Assembly: GCA_027315345.1 (NCBI GenBank)
Contig: DAHUYE010000025.1
Span: 1 to 51,973, forward strand
Direction: 5' to 3'
Source: Actinomycetota bacterium
GTDB lineage: Bacteria > Actinomycetota > Acidimicrobiia > Acidimicrobiales > JAJPHE01
DNA length: 51,973 nucleotides
Numbering within the stretch: the stretch's first letter is position 1; the number at the start of each line of letters is the position of its first letter. This document shows positions 29,847-36,034 of the stretch, one piece after another. The notes beneath the pieces were generated by a model. The model worked only from the letters and a program-made list of their open reading frames with translations. It ran no database searches and was not told where the DNA came from. The position numbers and the translations under genes are program-made.

Positions 29847-30722
29847 ATGCTCAGGCTGGTCCTGCCCAAGGGTTCGCTGGAGAAGGCCACCATCGCCCTG
29901 TTCGAGTCCGCCGACCTCACCGTCCGGCGCAGCTCGGAGGTCGATTACCGGGCCAGCATCGATGACCCCCGGGTCGACGACGTCCGCATCCTGCGGCCCC
30001 AGGAGATTCCCCGCTACGTGGCCGAGGGCCTCTTCGACATCGGCATCACCGGCCGGGACTGGATCGAGGAGACCGGGGCCGAGGTCCTGACCCTCGGGGA
30101 GCTCAATTACTCGAAGGCGACTTCGTCGCCCATCCGGGTGGTCCTGGCCGTGGCCGAAGGCGACGCGGCCGCATCGGTGGGCGACCTGCCCGACGGCGTC
30201 CGAGTGTCCACCGAGTACCCCGAGCTGACCCGGCGCTTCTTCGAGAAGCACGGCGTGCAGGCCGACATCCGCCTCTCCTATGGAGCCACCGAGGCCAAGG
30301 TCCCCGAGATCGCCGATGCCGTGGTCGAGATCACCGAGACGGGACGGGCCCTGCGGGCGGCCGGCCTGCGCATTCTCGACACCATCCTGGTCTCGCGCAC
30401 CGAGTTGATCGCCAACCCGGCCGTGGCCGACGACCCGGTGCGACGCCACGCCATGGCCCAGTTGTTGACCCTGTTACAGGGGGCCCTGGAGGCCCGGGAC
30501 AAGGTCCTGGTCAAGCTCAACGTGGCCCGGGAGGCCCTCGATCAGGTCATCGCCATGGTTCCGGCCATGAAGGCGCCCACGGTCTCGGAGCTGTCCGGCC
30601 AGGGCGGCTTCGCGGTGGAGACGGTGGTGCCCAAGTCCCAGATCAACATCCTCATCCCTGCCCTCAAGGACGCCGGCGCCACCGACATCATCGAACTGCC
30701 GATCTCCAAGATCGTCCACTGA
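29847..30722 (+). CDS. hisG: ATP phosphoribosyltransferase, long form
   Basis: 291 residues, the long HisG with its own C-terminal ACT-like regulatory domain, so no hisZ is needed. First step of histidine synthesis: PRPP plus ATP. Signatures: LVLPKGSLEKATI at the N-terminus, LFDIGITGRDW, and the regulatory domain from ~215 on (MKAPTVSEL, INILIPALKDAGATDIIELPI). Isolated from the other his genes here. Confidence 0.95.
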   Translation: MLRLVLPKGSLEKATIALFESADLTVRRSSEVDYRASIDDPRVDDVRILRPQEIPRYVAEGLFDIGITGRDWIEETGAEVLTLGELNYSKATSSPIRVVLAVAEGDAAASVGDLPDGVRVSTEYPELTRRFFEKHGVQADIRLSYGATEAKVPEIADAVVEITETGRALRAAGLRILDTILVSRTELIANPAVADDPVRRHAMAQLLTLLQGALEARDKVLVKLNVAREALDQVIAMVPAMKAPTVSELSGQGGFAVETVVPKSQINILIPALKDAGATDIIELPISKIVH

Positions 30723-30723
30723 T

Positions 30724-30957
30724 ATGACGGGGACGGTGGCCGAGTTCGACGGTCAGCGGGGGATGGGCACGGTCGGCTCCGATGACGGGGCCGGACCGTT
30801 CGTCTTCCACTGCACCGCCATTGCCGACGGGTCCAGGACGATCGACCCAGGCGTGAGGGTCGACTTCGAGGTGGTGGCCGGCCATCTGGGCCGGTGGGAG
30901 GCCGCCCACATCCGGCCGGTGGCGGTGGACAACCGGCCCGCTGCCGCGGCGGGCTGA
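30724..30957 (+). CDS. Small cold-shock-domain-like protein
   Basis: 77 residues. GTVAEFDGQRGMGTVGSDDG followed by FVFHCTAIADGSRTIDPG and VDFEVVAGHLGRWEA matches the short actinobacterial cold-shock-like OB-fold family; the RNP1 and RNP2 aromatic residues are reduced, so RNA binding may be weak. ATG lies one base after the hisG stop. Its TGA sits in one arm of an inverted repeat shared with the stop of the convergent DUF1844 gene. Confidence 0.85.
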   Translation: MTGTVAEFDGQRGMGTVGSDDGAGPFVFHCTAIADGSRTIDPGVRVDFEVVAGHLGRWEAAHIRPVAVDNRPAAAAG

Positions 30958-30970
30958 AGCCGGTTCAGCC
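30952..30970. terminator. Candidate bidirectional terminator between convergent genes
   Basis: Inverted repeat GGCTGAA (30952-30958) and TTCAGCC (30964-30970), 5-base loop. Each arm contains a stop codon: TGA of the cold-shock-like gene on the plus strand and TGA of the DUF1844 gene on the minus strand. No T-tract, so termination strength is uncertain. Confidence 0.45.
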
Positions 30971-31429
30971 GGTGGGGGCGCCGCCGGCCTGGACCTGGAC
31001 GAAGGCCAGCCGGATCTGGGCCAGGCCGTCCTGGAGATCGGCCTCGACGTCACCGAGCCGGCCGGCCAGGCCCTCGACCAGCGCCCCCATGCCGTCGATG
31101 GCCAGGCGGGCGGCCACGAAGTCGGGCCGCTCCTGGGAAAGGTGGAGGGCGGCCAGCTGGAACAGGCCGAAGGCGTGGTTGGCCACCACCACCTCGGGAG
31201 GAGCCTCCAGCAGCTGGCGCTGGACCCCGGCCAGTTCGGCCCGGATGGCCTCCTCCTCGGCCGATTCGGCCGGGAGGTCAGTCGGCCCGCCCGCCCCGGA
31301 GCTCCCGGACGGAGGCGGGGAAGCCGGGGGGTAGGGGGTGGACGGAGCCGGGTCCGGACGCTCGGATGCGTGGCCGGAGCCGGGGGGCGGGACCGGTCGT
31401 TCCCCACCGGGGGTCCAGAGGCTGCTCAT
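30965..31429 (-). CDS. DUF1844 domain protein
   Basis: 154 residues from the ATG at 31429. Residues ~1-60 are Pro/Gly/Ser-rich and disordered. The conserved DUF1844 region (~75-150) reads PPEVVVANHAFGLFQLAALH, ARLAIDGMGALVEGLAGRLG and LAQIRLAFVQVQ, all helical. Function unknown; the family lies next to infC-rpmI-rplT in many actinobacteria, so a link to translation has been guessed. The upstream-open extension of the frame antisense to the infC leader is rejected as coding. Confidence 0.88.
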   Translation of the reverse strand: MSSLWTPGGERPVPPPGSGHASERPDPAPSTPYPPASPPPSGSSGAGGPTDLPAESAEEEAIRAELAGVQRQLLEAPPEVVVANHAFGLFQLAALHLSQERPDFVAARLAIDGMGALVEGLAGRLGDVEADLQDGLAQIRLAFVQVQAGGAPTG

Positions 31430-31437
31430 GCGCTGAT

Positions 31438-31443
31438 ACCCTA
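31438..31443 (-). promoter_or_regulatory. Candidate -10 element of the DUF1844 gene
   Basis: On the minus strand TAGGGT stands 8 bases before the ATG at 31429, again fitting a leaderless or nearly leaderless transcript. No clear -35. Confidence 0.35.
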
Positions 31444-31539
31444 TTGGCCAAACCGAATAAGGAAGCGGGGCGCCCAGGCGACCCCCACCCGCCCACAGCC
31501 GCTCCGGCGGATTCCGTGCGTCGGGTCGACGGGCCGCCG

Positions 31540-31574
31540 ACGGCGGGTGCCTGCTTCCGGGGCCCCGCCGTTTT
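31540..31574 (+). terminator. Terminator-like hairpin in the infC leader
   Basis: ACGGCGGG (31540-31547) pairs perfectly with CCCGCCGT (31564-31571); inside it GCC (31549-31551) can pair with GGC (31561-31563). The stem runs into TTTT (31571-31574). It lies 34 bases before the infC start, so it looks like an attenuator of the infC-rpmI-rplT operon. The operon is controlled by L20 or by IF3 in other bacteria. Confidence 0.6.
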
Positions 31575-31594
31575 GCGCGCGGATCCCACAAACC

Positions 31595-31600
31595 AGGAGG
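31595..31600 (+). promoter_or_regulatory. Shine-Dalgarno site that fixes the infC start
   Basis: AGGAGG, followed by 7 bases and then ATA at 31608. This is the only consensus ribosome-binding site in the leader, and it is in ideal register with the ATA codon of the IF3 reading frame. Confidence 0.85.
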
Positions 31601-31607
31601 AGACCGG

Positions 31608-32324
31608 ATAGCCACTGCCCCGATAACCAACGAGCCCAGGATCAACGACAGGATCCGGGCCCGGGAAGTCCGCCTTGTAGACGCCGATGGCCAGCAGCTT
31701 GGGATCAAGCCGCTGCCCGAGGCCCTGCAGATAGCCCAACAGGCCGATCTGGACCTGGTGGAGGTGGCTCCCCAGGCCAACCCCCCGGTCTGTCGGATCA
31801 TGGACTACGGAAAGTTCAAATTCGACGCCGCCCAGAAGGCCAAGGAGTCCAGAAGGAAGTCGACCAGCGTCGGGATCAAGGAAATGAAGTACCGGCCCAA
31901 GATCGGGCCCGGGGACTTCGAGACCAAGACCCGTCAGGTCGGCCGCTTCCTGGGTGAGGGCCACAAGGTCAAGGTCACCATCATGTTCAGAGGCCGGGAG
32001 ATGAGTCACCCGGAGTTGGGCAAGAGGATCCTCGACCGGGTAGCCGAGGAGGTCGGCGCCGTAGCCAAGGTCGAGTCGGCCCCCAAGGTCGACGGGCGCA
32101 ACATGATCATGGTCTTGGCGCCGGACCGCCGAAGCCAGGCCGTGGCGGCCAAGGCCAAGGAGACCTCGGGCGAGGAGCACAACGGAGCCGTGGAGGCTCC
32201 GGCGCCTGCAGCCGAGGTCACCAACGGAGCCGTGGAGGCGCCGATGGCGGCCACCGCCGCCGCCGAGCCGAACATCGGGACAGATGACGGGGCCTCCGCC
32301 CCAGCCACAGTCGCAGAGCAGTAG
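31608..32324 (+). CDS. infC: Translation initiation factor IF-3, AUA start codon
   Basis: 238 residues from ATA 31608. IF3 binds the 30S subunit and proofreads start codons. The N-terminal domain (ITNEPRINDRIRAREVRL, then DLDLVEVAPQANPPVCRIMD) is complete only if translation begins near 31608; the first ATG/GTG/TTG in frame is GTG 31758, far too late. An AUA start behind a perfect AGGAGG suits IF3 autoregulation, as with AUU in E. coli infC. The C-terminal domain ends near residue 183; a further ~55 residues are Ala/Glu/Pro-rich with NGAVEAP twice, encoded by a 17-base direct repeat. Confidence 0.95.
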   Translation: MATAPITNEPRINDRIRAREVRLVDADGQQLGIKPLPEALQIAQQADLDLVEVAPQANPPVCRIMDYGKFKFDAAQKAKESRRKSTSVGIKEMKYRPKIGPGDFETKTRQVGRFLGEGHKVKVTIMFRGREMSHPELGKRILDRVAEEVGAVAKVESAPKVDGRNMIMVLAPDRRSQAVAAKAKETSGEEHNGAVEAPAPAAEVTNGAVEAPMAATAAAEPNIGTDDGASAPATVAEQ

Positions 32325-32356
32325 CAATCGCGGCGGGAGCCGCAGGAGATCAGCAG

Positions 32357-32551
32357 ATGCCGAAGATGAAGACCGACAAAGGTGCCGCCAAGCGGTTCAA
32401 GGTGACGGGCACTGGGCGGCTTCGCCGCCGCAAGGCCTTCAAGAACCACATCCTGGAGAAGAAGGGTCCGACGCGCCTGCGCCGGCTCTCCCGGGATGCG
32501 GATGTGGCCCCGGGCGACGCCCGGGCCGTCCGCCGCATGCTCGGTCTCTGA
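32357..32551 (+). CDS. rpmI: 50S ribosomal protein L35
   Basis: 64 residues, normal. MPKMKTDKGAAKRFKVTGTG and the basic KNHILEKK segment are diagnostic. Lies 32 bases after infC and before rplT, the universal order of this operon. Confidence 0.97.
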   Translation: MPKMKTDKGAAKRFKVTGTGRLRRRKAFKNHILEKKGPTRLRRLSRDADVAPGDARAVRRMLGL

Positions 32552-32596
32552 TCACCCGCCCCCACTCTCACCCACCGAACGAAACGAGGAGGAACC

Positions 32597-33049
32597 ATGG
32601 CCAGGGTAAAGCGCGCTGTCCACGGCCGGAAGCACCATCGGGCCGTACTGGAGAAGGCCCAGGGTTACTACGGAAACAAGAGCCGGAGCTTCCGGGCCGC
32701 CAACGAGCAGGTCATGCACTCCATGCAGTACGCCTTCCGGGACCGGCGGGCCCGCAAGGGTGACTTCCGCCAGCTCTGGATCCAGCGCATCAACGCCGCC
32801 GCCCGCCAGCACGGGCTCTCCTACAGCCGGTTCATAGCCGGTCTGAGGGAGGCCGAGATCGAGGTGGACCGCAAGGTGCTGGCCGATCTGGCCGTCACCG
32901 ATCCGACCGCCTTCGGCCGTCTGGTCGAGCTGGTCCGCTCGGCGGCGCCGGCCACTCCGGCTCAGGCCCCGGTTGCTCAGGCTCCGGCGGAGTCCTCCCG
33001 GTCGGAGAGCCCGCAGGCCTCCGAGGCGGCGGCTTCCACCGCTGAGTGA
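32597..33049 (+). CDS. rplT: 50S ribosomal protein L20
   Basis: 150 residues. L20 is needed early in 50S assembly and represses this operon in several bacteria. The core ([53 protein letters not shown]) ends near residue 118. The remaining ~32 residues are an Ala/Pro/Ser tail not present in most L20. GAGGAGG precedes the ATG by 6 bases. Confidence 0.97.
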   Translation: MARVKRAVHGRKHHRAVLEKAQGYYGNKSRSFRAANEQVMHSMQYAFRDRRARKGDFRQLWIQRINAAARQHGLSYSRFIAGLREAEIEVDRKVLADLAVTDPTAFGRLVELVRSAAPATPAQAPVAQAPAESSRSESPQASEAAASTAE

Positions 33050-33884
33050 ACGGGCCGGCGGGCCTCGGGAGGAATCCCGGGGCGGCGTCGGCGGCGGTCT
33101 TCCCTACCGCCATCAGCGGGTCGTCCGTCTGCGCCGGCTGCTGAGCCGGCGCAGCGTCCGGCTGTCGGAGGGCTGCTACGTGGCCGAGGGGGTGACCCTT
33201 CTGAGCGAAGCCCTGCACGCCGGCGTGCCGATCGAGTCCGTCTACGCCGCCCCCGACGCCCCCGCCGATCTGCTCGACCGGGCCGCCTCCGCCGGTCTGC
33301 GCATCTTCGGTCTGGCCCCCGGCGTCCTCGAGCGGGTGGCCGACACCAGCACTCCCCAGCCGGTGCTGGCCGTGCTTCCCATCCCCACCACCCGGTTGGA
33401 GGATCTGCGTCAAGCGTCTCTCATCGTGGTCGGGGTGGAGCTGAGGGATCCCGGTAACGCCGGGACCCTGATCCGCTCGGCCCGGGCCGCCGGAGCTGAC
33501 GGGGTGGTGCTCTGCGGTGAATCGGTGGACGCCTACAACCCCAAGACGGTCCGGGCCTCGGCCGGAGCGATCTTCCGCCTGCCCCTGGTCCAGGCCGGGC
33601 CGGCCGCCGAGGTGATGGACCGCCTGGCGGGGTGGGGTGTCACCCGGCTGGCGGCGGTGGCCCGGGGCGGCCGGGACCCCGCCGAGGTGGACCTGACCGC
33701 TCCCTTCGCCCTGGTGGTGGGAAACGAGGCTCACGGTCTGGACCGGCACGCGCTGACTACCGTGGAGGGGTCGGTCACGATCCCGATGGCCGCGGATACG
33801 GAGTCGTTGAACGTTGGCGTGGCAACCGCGGTGATCTGTTTCGAGGCGGCCCGCCAGCGCCGTGGCGCCGGGGGGTCTTCATGA
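33042..33884 (+). CDS. TrmH/SpoU family RNA 2'-O-methyltransferase
   Basis: About 280 residues. SPOUT methyltransferase of the TrmH/RlmB type: an N-terminal substrate-binding part ([27 protein letters not shown]) and the knotted domain with [31 protein letters not shown] and [16 protein letters not shown]. The target is probably 23S rRNA, not provable here. No ATG or GTG fits the start: a TTG at 32973 would overlap rplT by 77 bases and add an Arg/Pro-rich stretch, while CTG 33042 overlaps the rplT end by 8 bases and begins at the first plausible residues. The stop overlaps the kinase ATG. Confidence 0.88.
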   Translation: MSERAGGPREESRGGVGGGLPYRHQRVVRLRRLLSRRSVRLSEGCYVAEGVTLLSEALHAGVPIESVYAAPDAPADLLDRAASAGLRIFGLAPGVLERVADTSTPQPVLAVLPIPTTRLEDLRQASLIVVGVELRDPGNAGTLIRSARAAGADGVVLCGESVDAYNPKTVRASAGAIFRLPLVQAGPAAEVMDRLAGWGVTRLAAVARGGRDPAEVDLTAPFALVVGNEAHGLDRHALTTVEGSVTIPMAADTESLNVGVATAVICFEAARQRRGAGGSS

Positions 33885-34939
33885 GCTTGTCCATCGAGGA
33901 TCTGCCCGACGGGGTGCTGGAACTCGACGCCGGCCGGGTCATCACCGCTGCCAACGCCGCCGTGTGTCACCTGACCGGTCATGTCGTGGCCGAATTGGTG
34001 GGCCGGCCCTGTTCGGTGGCCCTGGCGCCCCGGGACGACGGCGGAAAGGCGTTGCTGGTGGACGGCTGGCACAGCTCGGTCCGCCTGCCCCGGGTCAGGA
34101 TGATCCCCGAGCACGAGGTGGTGGTGAGCGCCTCGGACGGCACCGACGTGCGCACTTTCGTGACCGGCGTGTACCACCGGGACGCCGGTGGGGCGGTCAA
34201 GGGAGCGACGCTGATGCTGCGAGACGCCGGCCGCCGCCGGGAGCTGGCCGCGGCCGGGGCCCAGGTCGTCTCCACGGTCAGCCACGAGCTGCGCTCCCCG
34301 CTGACGTCGGTGAAGGGCTATACCAGCCTGCTCCTCAGCCGCTGGGACCGCCTCGGTGACGATGACAAGAAGATGATGCTGGAGCAGGTCAACCGGGATG
34401 CCGACCGGGTCACCCGCCTCATCACCGAACTGCTGGACATCAACCGGCTGGCGTCGGGCCGCCTGGTGCTGCGCCGCCAGATGGTGGACCTGGCCAAGCT
34501 GGTCCGGTCCGTCCTGGATCAGCTCCAGATGGAGCACGGGGACATGGAGGTGACGGCCGACTTCGCCGAAAATATGCCCGAGGTCTACGCCGATCCGGAC
34601 AAGCTGGTGCAGGTGGTGACCAATCTGGTGGAGAACGCCTGCAAGTACGCCTCCCCCAAGGGGCTGCGGGTGCTGGGTCGGGCCGGCCACTCCGAGGTGA
34701 CCGTCGACGTCATCGACCAGGGCGAAGGCATCCCGGCCGAGGACCTGCCCAAGGTCTTCAACCGCTTCTTCCGCCGGGCGGAGGGAAAGCCCACCGGCTC
34801 CGGACTGGGCCTGTGGATCAGCCGAGGCCTGGTCACGGCCCACGGGGGCCGGCTCACGGTCAGCTCGGTGGTGGGCCAGGGGACGACCTTCCGCTTCAGC
34901 CTGCCCCTGTCCGCCTTCGAAGACGCCCACACCCCATGA
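33881..34939 (+). CDS. PAS-domain sensor histidine kinase, orphan
   Basis: 352 residues, no membrane segment, so cytosolic. A PAS-like domain (about 5-115; GVLELDAGRVITAANAAV) precedes a HisKA domain with the phosphorylated His135 in VSTVSHELRSPLTSVKGY, then an HATPase domain with N box NLVENACKYA, G1 DQGEGI, F box VFNRFFRR and G2 GSGLGLWISRGLV. All catalytic motifs are intact. There is no response regulator gene nearby. It is wedged between the methyltransferase and pheS with ATGA overlaps on both sides, which forces co-expression with translation genes. Confidence 0.9.
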   Translation: MSLSIEDLPDGVLELDAGRVITAANAAVCHLTGHVVAELVGRPCSVALAPRDDGGKALLVDGWHSSVRLPRVRMIPEHEVVVSASDGTDVRTFVTGVYHRDAGGAVKGATLMLRDAGRRRELAAAGAQVVSTVSHELRSPLTSVKGYTSLLLSRWDRLGDDDKKMMLEQVNRDADRVTRLITELLDINRLASGRLVLRRQMVDLAKLVRSVLDQLQMEHGDMEVTADFAENMPEVYADPDKLVQVVTNLVENACKYASPKGLRVLGRAGHSEVTVDVIDQGEGIPAEDLPKVFNRFFRRAEGKPTGSGLGLWISRGLVTAHGGRLTVSSVVGQGTTFRFSLPLSAFEDAHTP

Positions 34940-36027
34940 GCGGGCCCGTGACCGGGCCCCACGGCCCCAGCGGCGCCGGCCCGGCCCCGCTCGACCGGCG
35001 GGAGGAAGCGGCCCGGATCGTGGCCGAGGGCCTCAGGGCGGTGGCCGAGGCCGCCTCGCTGGAGGAACTGAGGGCCCTGCAGGCCGAGCTGGTGGGCAAG
35101 CGCTCCGCTCTGGCCGGACTGGGCCGGAGCCTGGGCAGCCTGGAACCCGAGGCCCGCCGGGTGGTCGGCGCTGAACTGCAGGAGGCCCGCTCCGGATTGG
35201 AGGAGGCCATCGGCTCCCGCCGGAGCGCCTTGGAGCAGGCCGAACGGGCCGTCGCCCTCCAGTCCGACCGACTGGACCTGACCGAGGTCCTGGCCGGCTC
35301 GAGCCGAGGTCATCTGCATCTGCTGACCCAGACCCGCGACGAGTTGGAGGACGTGTTCATCGGCATGGGCTACCGGGTGGCGGAGGGACCCGAGGTGGAG
35401 GACGACTGGCACAACTTCGAAGCCCTCAACCTGCCCGCCGCCCATCCGGCCCGGGGCATGTGGGACACCCTGTATCTCGACCAGGGCGACTCGGAGTCCA
35501 TCCTGTTGCGGACCCACACCTCCCCGGTGCAGATCCGGGTCATGCAGACCCAGCCGCCGCCCATCTACATCGTCGCCCCGGGCCGGGTGTTCCGCCGGGA
35601 CACTCCTGACGCCCGGCACCTGTCCACCTTCCACCAGATCGAGGGTCTGGTCATCGATCGCGGCATCACCCTGGGGGACCTGGCCGGCACCATCGAGTCC
35701 TTCACCACCGCCTACTTCGGGCCGGGCATGCACTCCCGCCTGCGTCCGTCCTATTTCCCCTTCACCGAACCGTCCGGGGAGTTCGAGGTGACCTGCCCCA
35801 TCTGCGCCGGGTCAGGCTGTCGGACCTGCACCGGCACGGGATGGATCGAGCTGGGCGGTTGTGGGATGGTGCATCCCAATGTGCTCGGCGCCGTCGGTCT
35901 CGACCCCGAGGAGTGGTCCGGCTTCGCCTTCGGCTTCGGCATCGATCGCTGCGCCCAGGTGCGCCACCAGGTGCCGGACATGCGGGTCTTTCTCGACAAC
36001 GATCTCCGTCTCCTGACCCAGTTCTGA
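34936..36027 (+). CDS. pheS: Phenylalanine-tRNA ligase alpha subunit
   Basis: 363 residues. Catalytic subunit of the (alpha-beta)2 enzyme. An N-terminal coiled-coil (~20-105) contacts the tRNA, followed by the class II core: HPARGMWDT near 172, motif 2 VFRRDTPDARHLSTFHQIEG, and motif 3 FGFGIDRCAQVRHQVPDMR near the end. The CPICAGSGCRTCTGTGW insert with four cysteines may bind zinc, as in a subset of PheS. ATG overlaps the kinase stop. Confidence 0.96.
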   Translation: MSGPVTGPHGPSGAGPAPLDRREEAARIVAEGLRAVAEAASLEELRALQAELVGKRSALAGLGRSLGSLEPEARRVVGAELQEARSGLEEAIGSRRSALEQAERAVALQSDRLDLTEVLAGSSRGHLHLLTQTRDELEDVFIGMGYRVAEGPEVEDDWHNFEALNLPAAHPARGMWDTLYLDQGDSESILLRTHTSPVQIRVMQTQPPPIYIVAPGRVFRRDTPDARHLSTFHQIEGLVIDRGITLGDLAGTIESFTTAYFGPGMHSRLRPSYFPFTEPSGEFEVTCPICAGSGCRTCTGTGWIELGGCGMVHPNVLGAVGLDPEEWSGFAFGFGIDRCAQVRHQVPDMRVFLDNDLRLLTQF

Positions 36028-36034
36028 GGCAAGG

